This document shows, in pieces, positions 1-10,900 of a stretch of DNA of 41,574 bases. A model generated the notes under the pieces. That model made no database searches and was not told the DNA's origin. It saw only the letters and a list, made by a program, of their open reading frames with translations. Every line of letters starts with the position of its first letter. The first letter of the stretch is position 1. Made by a program: the position numbers and the translations under genes. Origin of the DNA: Isotricha intestinalis (lineage: Eukaryota; Ciliophora; Litostomatea; Vestibuliferida; Isotrichidae); NCBI GenBank assembly GCA_023807065.1, contig JAJJLU010003657.1, positions 1-41,574 of the forward strand. Direction: 5' to 3'.

Positions 1-2
1 AA

Positions 3-571
3 ATTCAAGATTTTAAAAAATATAATTTTATCAAAATAAGAGATAAAAATATTTGTACTATTGGATTATTTATTTATCTTTTATCTGTATTTCTAACATT
101 AGGTCAATTTTATAAATATTATGTAAATTGTTATTCAGTGTCTAAAAATTATAAAATCAGAAAAATAATTTCAACAAGAAATGATTTACAATATATTAAT
201 TTAGAGATAATTTATTTCCTTTAATTCCAACAATTCAATTTCTTGATAAAAAATATGATTTTAAAATAAATGATACAAGTTTTTGTTTTAGACAATTTAA
301 ACCTGCTAATCCTAATGAAAATGAAATTCATGAAGCAGATAATTATAAAAATGAAGTTCCTTTATATCAAATAAATTATAAATCAGGAGAAGTTGAAAAT
401 ATTCCTTATTTTAATGAAAAAGATTATAATAAAAATAATCAATATAAAGATGTTGTTAGATATAATAATTATAATATAAACTATTTAATTGATACTAATG
501 ATAATTATGATAGTTTCGCTGATAATACTGTTAATATAGAAATACAATTAAGATTAAAATTTATAAAATAA
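3..571 (+). pseudogene. C-terminal part of an unidentified membrane protein gene, frame-broken, cut by the left window edge
   Basis: Two overlapping open frames on the plus strand read as one protein if a single base is restored. The first is open from position 3 to the TAA at 222-224. It contains a hydrophobic segment (ICTIGLFIYLLSVFLTLG) followed by basic and polar sequence. The second is open from about position 200 to the TAA at 569-571 and continues sensibly (LFPLIPTIQFLDKKYDF, later a polar Asn/Asp/Tyr-rich stretch). The join lies in the shared stretch 200-222, which contains short T runs. A 65 bp GT-AG intron at 140-204 would also reconcile the frames, but its donor (GTCTAA) is poor. 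The hydrophobic segment near the beginning followed by a long soluble part suggests a one-pass membrane protein. I do not recognise the family. It could be a live gene with an assembly error, a spliced gene or a relic. Confidence 0.45.
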
Positions 572-712
572 AAGTTTTAACATATTTTTTTTCTGAATGA
601 AAAATTTAATGGACTAAATAAATTCACAAAAAAATATTTCATTATATTTATTATAGTTTTTATAATTTTTATAATAAAAGTTTTATAAGTTATTTTATAA
701 AAGAATTATTAT

Positions 713-1328
713 TTAATTCCCAATAACAAAAAGAGGTTTTCCTGGCATTATATTATCTCTCATATTTTTAGGTTTATTTCCTTCATTAAATTCAACAATT
801 TCAGAAACTTTAGTTAATTTTGTAAATAATTCAATATTATTTTTTAAAACTTCTTCTTCATTAAATTGTAAATGAGCTTCTAAAGCTTCTTTACCATAAT
901 TTTCAACTTCTTTTGCTTTAAATGAAGCAAATTCTAACATTGAACTTTTATCTTTTGGATTCTGACATTTTGCAATAATTTTATTTTTATATACTGAATT
1001 TCTATTTTCATCTAATGATATTATTTTACCATTTTCATCATAAATTTGTTCTCTTAAAATTTCTAAAACTAATTTTTGATTTGGAGAAAATTCTTTAGCA
1101 AATAATACTTTAATTTTAATTGATTTTTCTTCTTCTTTTTTTTTTTTTCTTCTTTTTTTTCTTCTTTCTTTTCTTCCTTTTTTTACCTTATTTCCTTCCT
1201 TTTGGCTTTTTTCTTTTTATAATATATTCTCTTATATTTTCAATAACTTTATTTATATAAGTATTATAATCGAATATATTTTTATCTATTATATTTGAAA
1301 TTGTTGGAAATAAATTTAAAATTATATA
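713..1328 (-). pseudogene. Headless fragment of cytosolic leucyl-tRNA synthetase (C-terminal part), with a frame break
   Basis: Reading minus from about 1328, one frame gives a stretch ending INKVIENIREYIIKRKK. A second frame (1216 to the TAA at 713-715) continues through a Lys/Arg/Glu-rich linker into KIKVLFAKEFSPNQKLVLEI and ends with LQFNEEEVLKNNIELFTKL and IMPGKPLFVIGN. Order and content match the region just after the catalytic core in eukaryotic cytosolic LeuRS: the helix before the lysine-rich linker, the 'I-Y-V-A' strand followed by W/N-Q, the 'LEFDEKAVLxENI' helix and the 'CPGKPLNVF' strand. There is no start codon, and no HIGH or KMSKS motif or CP1 editing domain. The CK1 gene begins its 3' end 83 bp upstream, so no room remains for the core. 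The frames are offset by one base near A5/A6 runs around 1205-1220. Best read as a relic or a misassembled fragment; the intact gene should lie elsewhere. Confidence 0.7.
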
Positions 1329-1411
1329 TTATAAATGTTTATAAAAATAACCTTATTATTAGTACAAATATTTATATATAAAACAAATTAAAAGAAATGC
1401 TATATAATCAT

Positions 1412-2860
1412 TTATTTTTTCATTTTATTAATCACAAAAATTTTCTTTGAATTTTTATTTGTCAGTTTGTCTTTTTTAATGTTTGATTTTGATTTATTCT
1501 TTTTGTTTTTCTGGTTGGAAAAATTAATATTATTAGGATTTAAATTTTTTATAATTGAATCAATCAATGATTTATCATGATTAAATTCATATTTCTTATA
1601 ATTTTTTTTTTGAACATTTTCATTGATTTTTATACATTTATCATGTTGAGATTCATTTAAAATATAATTATTATTATTATTTTCTTGAAAGGCTACATTT
1701 TTATTATTCATAAACTTAGTTAAGCATTCAATAAACTTTTGTTCAATATTTTGTTCTTGAATTTGATTAATAATTACAATTTGATTTTGAGTAGGATTAT
1801 TAATTGTAATATTATTATTATATTTAGGATATTTATGAAAGTTATTAGAATAAAATCCTTCATCTTCTCTTTCCATTTTTCTTCCAAGAAAACTTTGATA
1901 AAAATCAGGAAAAATTTGTGCATTTCTCCATTGATTATATTCATAATTATAAGTAATAGCTTTTAATTCTTTTAATCTTAATTGAAATAATTCATCATAA
2001 ATATATTTATAATTAGGTTTATCTTCATATTTAAGAGAGCAAATATAACGAAAAATATTATAAATTCCTTCTTTATTTTTACAAGTGGTTAAAAATAAAT
2101 TATCTTTAGGATTAGATAAGCATTTTTCTTTCATTTTTTGAATATCTTCTTTATCATCTTTACAATTTCTCCAAGGTAAATTTTCATTTAATAAATCTAA
2201 AATCATGAAAAAAAAAGACCATAAATCATCTCTTCTAGATAAATCTAATTTATTATGAGCATTTAAAGAAGCATAAGTTAAAGTTCCTCTAAAATCAGTA
2301 TTAGATCTAGGAGGAAAAGGTTTATTATCTTTATCTAAATGTAATTTAGCAAGACCAAAATCAACTAAATATATATTTATATCATTTATAGGAACACCAA
2401 GAGAATAATTTTTATTTAAATTTTCTTCATCATTTCTTCCTAAAACAAAATTAGTTGGTTTAATATCTCTATGAATATAACCTTTATTATGTAAATTTTC
2501 TATTGCTGTGATTGATTGTAATAAGATATCATATGCTAAAATTGAATTAAAATTTAAAAACGTTTTTTTAAATATACCTAAATTTTTGCCTAATAATTCC
2601 ATTTCTATACAATTTAAATTTGATGTTCTACAAATTCTTAAATTTTCTATAAATTCATATATTTTTGGTATATGTTTTATTCCTTGAAGATTTTTTAATA
2701 TATCATATTCGGTTTTTAAAATACTTTTTAATTTATCTTTTTTTTCCACTTTTAAAGCTACGTAACAACAATAATTTTCATCATATGCTTTAAATAATTG
2801 ACTGAAAGAACCTTCACCTAATTGACCTTGAACATAAAATCTTGATTTCATTACTGTCAT
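1412..2860 (-). CDS. CK1-superfamily protein kinase, tau-tubulin-kinase-like
   Basis: 482-residue Ser/Thr kinase. The catalytic domain occupies about residues 8-300: glycine loop GQLGEGSF (12-19), ATP lysine K37 in VALKVEKK, helix-C glutamate E51, catalytic loop HRDIKPTNF with D132, and DFG at 167-169. The sequence PPRSNTDFRGTLTYASLNAH followed by RRDDLWSFFF is the CK1/TTBK hallmark. The PPR...FRGT spacing resembles tau-tubulin kinases more than CK1 delta/epsilon. All residues needed for catalysis are present. The tail (about 310-482) is Asn-rich and low in complexity, and ends in a Lys/Ser/Asn-rich basic stretch that could act as a nuclear signal or bind microtubules; that role is inference. 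The ATG at 2858-2860 gives MTVMKSRF directly before the kinase domain; MKSRF, three codons in, is an alternative. The gene diverges from the coiled-coil gene at 3023 across 160 bp. It ends in TAA. Confidence 0.93.
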   Translation of the reverse strand: MTVMKSRFYVQGQLGEGSFSQLFKAYDENYCCYVALKVEKKDKLKSILKTEYDILKNLQGIKHIPKIYEFIENLRICRTSNLNCIEMELLGKNLGIFKKTFLNFNSILAYDILLQSITAIENLHNKGYIHRDIKPTNFVLGRNDEENLNKNYSLGVPINDINIYLVDFGLAKLHLDKDNKPFPPRSNTDFRGTLTYASLNAHNKLDLSRRDDLWSFFFMILDLLNENLPWRNCKDDKEDIQKMKEKCLSNPKDNLFLTTCKNKEGIYNIFRYICSLKYEDKPNYKYIYDELFQLRLKELKAITYNYEYNQWRNAQIFPDFYQSFLGRKMEREDEGFYSNNFHKYPKYNNNITINNPTQNQIVIINQIQEQNIEQKFIECLTKFMNNKNVAFQENNNNNYILNESQHDKCIKINENVQKKNYKKYEFNHDKSLIDSIIKNLNPNNINFSNQKNKKNKSKSNIKKDKLTNKNSKKIFVINKMKK

Positions 2861-3022
2861 TTTTTTTTTAATTTTTTGTTGGAAAAAAAAATATTGATGT
2901 TTAGGAAAAAGAAAATGTAATTTTATTTGTAATTTATCAAAGAATTTATTTTTTTTTATTTATTTTACATATATTAATAATTAATTAATTGTTTTTCATA
3001 AAATTTAAATTCAATTTTTTTA
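2861..3022. promoter_or_regulatory. Short divergent intergenic region (shared promoter space)
   Basis: This 162 bp gap separates the start codons of the kinase gene (minus) and the coiled-coil gene (plus), so both promoters must lie here or inside the genes. It is almost entirely A+T, with long T runs on the plus strand near the kinase start. I see no recognisable motif beyond TA-rich tracts such as ATATATTAATAATTAATTAA. The assignment rests on gene arrangement only. Confidence 0.4.
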
Positions 3023-4447
3023 ATGAAAGCTATTAGTCAAATAAGTAATAATTATTTTTATAAAGATCCTAAATGTATGTCACTTGAAGAAATTGATAGA
3101 TTTATTAATAAAAAAACAAAAGTTAAAAAATTAACTCATACAAATTCTTGTATTTTTAAAAAGAAAAAATCAAATGAATCTGTTAATTCTAGTTTTAATA
3201 CTGAGAAAAATCAAAAGCAAAATAAAGAAAATTATAATAAGAAAACTTTAGATTTAAAAAGAAGTAATAGTGGTCCTAAAAAAAGAAATAGCTTTAATGA
3301 AATTCAATCTAAAATGTCAAATGATTATATTAAAATTCTTCAAGAACAAATTTATCTTCTTCAAAAAGAAAATAAAAATTTAAAAACAAATTTTATTAAA
3401 ATTAATGAATTATTAAATTCAGAAAGAAATTCTAAAAGAATAAATGACACAAATTTAAATATAAATAAAGAAAATATAAGAAATGAAGAAATAGAAAAAT
3501 TAAAACAGCAAAATGATTATTTAATAAAAGAAAATAATATTTTAAAAACTCAAATGAATAAATATAATAAAGAAGATAATAAAATAATTGAAGAATTAAA
3601 TAATAAAATAAATGAATATAAAATTATAATAAAAAAACAAAAAGAAGAAATTAAAGCATTACAATCAGATATATTAATTTTTAATGAAAAATATGAAAAC
3701 GAAAAAAGAAAAGAAGAGAAATACTGTATTAAAACATCTGCTTCAAATTATGAAGAAGAAAAACAATCTTCAGTAAGTGAAAGAAATTCAAAGAAAAAAA
3801 TAAAGATAAAATCAAATTATAATAATAATTTTAATGGTTTTAATATAAGTTTTTCAAATAATTTAAATACATCTGTTCAAAAATCAAGTTCAACAATATC
3901 AAATCATAAAACAATGAAATCAAGAAAGAAAAAAGATAATTTTATCCCTATTTCAAATTTATCAACTTTAAGATTAAAAAGTTCTAAAAAAAAAAAAATA
4001 AAAGTAAATAAAAGTTTAAGTAAAGAAAAAAGTGAAGATGAAACAAAAAATAATATAAAAAAAGAAGTTATGGAAACTCCAAATAAATTTAATTATTTTG
4101 AAAATGTTGGAAGAAATAATAAAATTAATGAAGAAATAGAAAGAACTCCTCAATTTAAAACTTTTAAAGAAGAATCTTCAACAAGAGAAAAAAACTTTAT
4201 TCATGATTTTAATAATGAATTAGAAAGTATTAATCTTCAAATTCCTATTATTGAATCTAGTATTGAACAATTAAAATATAATTATAATATATTATTAAAT
4301 AAATTAGATTGTTGCCAAAATTCAGATGAAGTTAATCAAATTAGAGGAAATTTAAAGTTAATTTCTGTTAATTTAGAAGAAAAAACTTTCCAGTTATTTA
4401 TTTTGAAAACTCAACAACAAAAAATTTTAAAAACTTATTTAGAATAA
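3023..4447 (+). CDS. Coiled-coil protein of unknown function
   Basis: 474 residues, very rich in Lys, Asn, Glu and Ser. Residues about 105-215 form a heptad-patterned coiled coil, beginning YIKILQEQIYLLQKENKNLK and continuing through KQQNDYLIKENNILKTQMNK. Residues 1-100 and 230-370 are basic, Ser/Lys-rich and probably disordered (for example LRLKSSKKKKIKVNKSLSKE). The last 85 residues look folded and helical (NNELESINLQIPIIESSIEQ to the end). They contain CCQNSDEVNQIRGNLKLIS and may be the conserved part. No enzyme motif or membrane segment is visible. The ATG at 3023 is the first in frame and follows a T-rich leader. A cytoskeletal or centrosomal/basal-body role is a guess from composition only. 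It ends in TAA. Confidence 0.85.
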   Translation: MKAISQISNNYFYKDPKCMSLEEIDRFINKKTKVKKLTHTNSCIFKKKKSNESVNSSFNTEKNQKQNKENYNKKTLDLKRSNSGPKKRNSFNEIQSKMSNDYIKILQEQIYLLQKENKNLKTNFIKINELLNSERNSKRINDTNLNINKENIRNEEIEKLKQQNDYLIKENNILKTQMNKYNKEDNKIIEELNNKINEYKIIIKKQKEEIKALQSDILIFNEKYENEKRKEEKYCIKTSASNYEEEKQSSVSERNSKKKIKIKSNYNNNFNGFNISFSNNLNTSVQKSSSTISNHKTMKSRKKKDNFIPISNLSTLRLKSSKKKKIKVNKSLSKEKSEDETKNNIKKEVMETPNKFNYFENVGRNNKINEEIERTPQFKTFKEESSTREKNFIHDFNNELESINLQIPIIESSIEQLKYNYNILLNKLDCCQNSDEVNQIRGNLKLISVNLEEKTFQLFILKTQQQKILKTYLE

Positions 4448-4925
4448 TTATTTATATATATTGAATATTGAAATCATTTATTTTTTATGAATAAATTAAC
4501 AATTATAAAAAAATAAAGTAAAAAAGAAGATTTTATTATTGGAATTTAATAATGTATTTATAAGTTATATATTTTAATAAAGTATTTTTAAACATTTTAT
4601 TTATTAATTCTTTACATTCTTTCTTCAACTTTTAATTCCAAATAAAAGATTCTTCTTTTTTATGAATTTGAATAAAATATTTTAATTTATTATTCTTATT
4701 TCTAATATAAAATTATTAATTACACAATAATTAAGTATAAATTATTAATTATATTTTTAAATCAAACTATAAACCATCTGAAAAAAAACAAATTATTATC
4801 TTTTATTTTACTCTATATCTTCTCTTCTCTTTTTTAAAAATTTTTTAAATAATCTATTTTTAAATTCTATATTTTAAATCATTGAATTTAAATTAATTTT
4901 TTAAATTAAAAAATAAGATAAATAA
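4448..4925. other. A+T-rich intergenic region with no gene seen
   Basis: 478 bp between the coiled-coil gene and the BEACH gene, both on the plus strand. It holds only A/T tracts and a pyrimidine-rich patch around 4800-4835 (TCTATATCTTCTCTTCTC) upstream of the BEACH start. I found no open frame with coding character on either strand and no RNA gene. It must hold the terminator of the first gene and the promoter of the second. Confidence 0.5.
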
Positions 4926-7900
4926 ATGGAAATCAATAATAAGATAAATAATAATGACAAAAAAGATTCTTTAGATTTTTTAAATGAAATTTTCTTTTTT
5001 TCAAAAGATGAACAAAAATATTATCCAATATTAATAATTAAAGATAATAATTCAATGGTTGAACTATTTAACTTTTTAATTTCAGAAGATTTTATTAATA
5101 TTGAAAAATGTTTAAATTGCATTTTAAATGTATTTAAACAATCTTTAGAAATTACATTTCAATTTTGTTCTTTAAATAATGACTTTAATGATAAAAGAAA
5201 TTATAATTTTATTAAATTATTAATTGATTTATATATGAAAATAGAAGATAAAAAAAATTTAGAATTAATTATTAGTTTAATAACATTTTTATTCAAAAAT
5301 ATAGATATAAAAAAGAATATTTATGATTATCCTTTAAATAATCTATTAAAAGATTATAAAAAAGAAAATTTAACATCAGAAAAAATAATTAAATATATTG
5401 ATTTACTCTCGTTAATTTATAATTTTAAAAATAACGAAATTACAATTCAACCAAAGAATTATTTTTATTTCACAGATAATTCTCATTTTGGTATAAATAT
5501 AAAATTACCTTCACCAAACATTCAAATTGATAATGGATTTTCAATAGAAATTAGTTTTTACATAAATGAATATAAAAAAAATGAAAAATCAGTAATTTTT
5601 GAATTATTTACTGAAGATGATAATAAATTTAATGTTTTATTAAATGAAAATGATAATTTAGTAGTTTTTTATAATTCAAAATTTATTGATTGTCTTAGTA
5701 TTCCTATTAAAAAAGGTATTTGGAATAAAATGAAATTTATTTTAACTACCTCAAAAAGAAAAAATTATCCTGAAATTAATATTTATGTTTGGGATATTAA
5801 TAATATTTTAGAATATAGAAATTATCAATTAGAAACTAAATTTTTCAATGAAGTAGAATTATCTTCAATAAATTTTTTTCAATTTTTTGAAGGAAAATTT
5901 ACTTCAATAATTTTTTATTCTGGTGAAAAAGAAGATAATAATAATAATGATTATCCTTATGGTATATATTCAAGAAAAAAATTAATTGAATTTTATAAAA
6001 AAAATAATAAAAAAGAATATTTAATTCAATGCCCAATTTTTTTTATTTTAAGTCCAATTTCTTTTAACAACAAAAATTATATAATAACAGATCCAGTTAA
6101 TAGAATAAAAGGAAAATTTCCGAAACCATTGACTCCAAAAAATTATAATAATTTTGTTAAATTATATCATAAAACTTCAAATAATATTTTTAATTTAGGA
6201 GGAATAAATATTTTATTACCTATAATTGAAATTATTTATAAAAATTTTCAACAAAAAGAATGTTTTATTTCTATTATCAATTTTATTAAAAATATTATTA
6301 AACAAAAAAATAAAAGTTTAATTAATGTTTTAACGTCTAATTTCTTTTCTATGTTAAGTTTATTTTTAGAAAGAATAAATGATAACTTATATAATTCTGA
6401 AGTAATAAAATTATTAGTTGAAATAGGACATAATATTTTAAATTTTAAAGATGAAAAATTTAAATTACTCAAAAAGGAATTTTTTACTCAAATATTATTT
6501 AATACAAAAATTATAAAAAAATATCCTCCTAATTTATTAAATGAATTATGGGAACAAACTCAATTAAATTATAATTCATTAAAAGAAATTTTTCCAAGTC
6601 TAACATCTATATCCTCTTTTTTAAGTTCATATTATTCAATAAATAATATTGATAAAAATCTCTTTAAAATATTATTAGTTATTTTAAATCATAAAGGAAC
6701 AAATGATGAAGATAGAGTTAATTTTTTTAAAATATTATCAAATGAAAGTATATCTATAAATTTAATATTAACAATAATTGATTTATTTACTAATTTTTTT
6801 CATTCAAATGAAAATAACAAAGCATTAAAACAAAATAGTTTAATATATATGTTGGAATATAATTGTCTAAATGAATTAATTTTTTGTTTAAGTAATTCAA
6901 ATTTACAAGTTAAAATTAAAATAATTGACTTTATGATTTTTATGTCATCTGAATATTATCAAATAATAAAAAACTTTTTTGAAAAATGTCAAGTAAAAAA
7001 TCCTAAAAAGATAAAATATAAATATCTTGGTAAAAAGGATATTTTACAATTAATACAATATAATATAATAATAAATGAAAATAATGAAAAATCTAAATCT
7101 GAATTTAAAATGCCAAAAACACAAAATAATTTTTTTTTAGAAAGAAGTGAAAGTGTAATATTAGATATAGAAAATATAAAATCCAAATTTTTAAATGAAA
7201 TAAACAATGAACCTTTAAATATAAAAAAAACAAGTTCAATTATTATAGAAAATAAAGAAGAAAAAAAAAAGGAAGAAATAATAATTAATAAAAAAGAAAA
7301 AAAAATAAAAGAAAAAATATCAGAATCAGATTTATCATTCGATGAAAAATCTCCAACTACAAAATTAAAAGAATCTCAAAATAAATTAGTTAAAAATTTC
7401 ACTAAACAAATGGAATTTGATTTAGAAATTGAAGAAAAAGAAGAAAAACATCCTTTAACAAGTAAAAATAGTAAAAAATCAAAATTTACTTTTTCAATTG
7501 AAGCAACAAATGAATTAATGGAAAAAAAAGAAAATAAAAATCCAATAAAAAAAACTAAATCTAAATCAACTAATTCAATATTAAAAGAATTACATAATAA
7601 TAATGAGTCAAATATATTAATTCCTTTTAAAAAAACTAAATCAGAAACTATTAATTTTGATTATTCAACTTTAGAAATTAATGTAGATAAAATTAATAAA
7701 GAATCAGAATTAAAATTAAAAGATTTTCCTAATAAAGTTTTTTCATTAGCAAAACATTGTGTTGATTTTTTAAATGGAATTGATGATGAAAATGAATGTA
7801 AAAATTATCAATTAGATATTTTTTCTTATGATAATGATAAAACAATAAATAAAACAAAAGCTTTGAAAACAAGAACAATAGATACAATTAAAGAAGATGA

Positions 7901-10900
7901 AAATGAAAATTGTATTAGTAATACTATTAGTAAAAGAAATACATTCAATGATAATTCACCTAATAATAATTTAGTGAATTTAATTAAAAAAAATAGTTCT
8001 TCAATAACAATTGATGAAAATAATTTTGGAAGTAATAATAAAAGAAATGATATAAATTTAACTCCTAAAGATTTTAAAATTGAATCTCCTGTTAAAATTG
8101 ATAATAAAGAATTAGAAAATAATAATTTTCATATTGCAACTTCTTTATGTAGTTGGTTATATTCTATTAAAAAAAATATTAATATTAATTCTTTTAATTT
8201 TGATAATAATTATGTTTTAGATTTCCTTGTTTTTCAATGTATAAAATTAAAAAATATAAAAATGATATTAAACATTATATGCTTTTTATCTTCGAATAAA
8301 CCAATGGCTGAAATCAGTGTTCAAAACAATCAAAATGAAATATGGAAAAATGATATTCAAATATATTTTAGAAATGAAAATGTTATTCATTTTATAATTG
8401 ATGTTGCATTCAATTGTTATTTACATATTCATATTCCACAATTTAAAAGTCCTTTAATAAATTCAGATGAAAAATTTGGAAAAGCTAATTATAATAAAAC
8501 TTATTTTGGTTGTAAAGATTTATTAATTGAGATTTATTTTAATAATTTAAATTATAATGAACAAAAAAATTCCAATTCTGTTATTTTTGGTTATCTTTTT
8601 CCTTATTTATTAAATTTTCGTTTTAATAAAAAATATAATAAGGATGGAATATATAATAATTATTCTTTTACTTTTTTTAGAGAATTAATTAATGAAATAA
8701 TTGGAAAATTTTATGAAATGTTTTATCGAAAAGAAGAATCAAATTTTGAAAAAAAAATTAAAAATAATGAATTTCAGGGTTTTATAAAATTTATCAGTCT
8801 TTTTTTTGAATTTGCAATTTTATTTCAAAATTCTGACAAAATTTATACTTCTTCAAGTAATTTAATTCATTTAAAAGAACAAAACATTTCTAATATTCCT
8901 TCTTATATTATTAGTAATGTATATTATAGTGCATCTTCAGATAAAATTTGGTCTGATTATAACAATTATCATAAAATATATAATATTATAAAATATATTT
9001 GGAGTAGAAAAAGAATTTATGATTTATGCTCAATTAAATATGAAGATAATGATTATAAAGTTTATCACATTTCAAATGAAGAAATTGATAAAATTATCAA
9101 TTGTTTAATCTTAAATAAAGATAATTTCAATTACTCTCAATCATATTTTGAAATATTATTCAACAGTCATAATATTAAAATTAAAGATAAAAACGATAAA
9201 AATATGGATTACTTTTTACCTTTAATAAATTCTATTTCCATTTTTACTTCTTATTTAATTCAATCAATTAGTAGAAAAGAAGAAATACTAAATTTACAGT
9301 TTTGGTTAAATGAATATCAATATTATATAATATTTCTGTTAATTGGAAGTTGTACTTTAAGTCATAAAAAAAAAATATTAGAGAAATATGAATATAAATT
9401 TGTCACTAATTTAATTTGCTCTAATTTAGCTTTTATTATAGGATTTGTATTTTCAAATTTCTATAATGAAAATAATAAAGAAATTAAATCTTTATATCAT
9501 ATTCTTATTCAAAATATTTCTAGAATATTTTCAAAAATTATTAAAATCACAGAAGAAAAAAACAATAATAAACTATTTTCAAAAATAAATTTTATGAAAA
9601 AGTTAGATTTAAATGATACTCCAATATTTTTATTAAATAACTATTATAAAGTAACTATAAAAAAAATGAATGAAAATATTCCTGATAATAATGAGCAAAA
9701 AAATATTAAAGAAATTAATATAATAAAATCAATATTTACAACAAAAGATTTTAATTCTAAAGATTATATGAGTATGAATTACTTAAACGAAAATAAACAA
9801 ATGTTTGAAGAAAAATTATTTTATAATCAAGAAATGTTAGAAAATATAGATTTAATATTTAATATAGAAATGTATTATAATATATTTAATTATGAATATA
9901 AACAAAATTTTAACATTCAAAGTATATTAAATGAAGAAGATACAGAAAGTATAACATATACTAATAATTATAAAAAACTTTATGAAAATATTATAAATGA
10001 TTATAATTATTTACAAAAATGTGTATATGAAAAAAACGAATATCAAACTTTATCAGAGACATTAAACAATAAAAAAAAATATAGAAAATTAAAAAAAGAA
10101 CTTTTTTCATGGAATAATACATATAGTGATTTTAATACATTTTATTTAAATAAAAATAGTTTAAAATATAAATTAAAATATCATTTAACAAAAGATTTAA
10201 CAACACCATTAATAGTACCAATATTAGATTTACAATATTATTTCCCAAATTTTTTGAGGTATGATAAGTCAAAAATTTTTGAAGAAAATTATAGGAATTA
10301 TTATAATATAGATTTAAAAGTATTTCCGAAAGAAACTCCTTCGGTTTCAATTATTGATCATAATGATTTTGAATGTTGTTTTATAACACAAACAAATCAT
10401 ATTAAAGGAGGAATTAAAATATATTATGAAAAAATAGAATTTATTCCAATAATTTCAAATGATGAAAATATAATATTTTCTGATAGAGATGAAGAATATC
10501 AAAGTGAAAAAAAAAATTGTTATGGTTCTATTTTTAAAACTAACAATAATTATAAAGATTATTTATTTATTAGAATTATTGAAATTAATAATATTAACTT
10601 TATTTTTAAAAGAAAATATTGTTATAGAGATAATAGTATAGAAATTTTCTTAAACACAAATAAATCATTTTTTATAAAATTTAAAACATATAATGCAAGA
10701 GAAGACTTTATAAATAAAATAATATCTCAAAAAAAAAATTCATTTGCAGAAATAAAATCAATAGATAAAAAAGTAATAATAGGATATTATAAAAACATTC
10801 CAAAATATAAAGATATATATTCAAATATAGATAATTTATCATATAAATGGAGAAATTGGAGAATCTCCAATTTAGAATATTTAATGTGGTTAAATATATA

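Noticed and set aside
123..138. 16 bp GT...CAG string that looks like the very short introns of heterotrich ciliates
   Set aside because: Removing it puts the downstream sequence into a frame that stops within ten codons; the left-edge frames are better joined by one base near 210.
1100..1220. T-rich/TTC tract considered as a polypyrimidine regulatory element
   Set aside because: It is explained as the complement of the Lys/Arg/Glu-rich linker of the LeuRS fragment.
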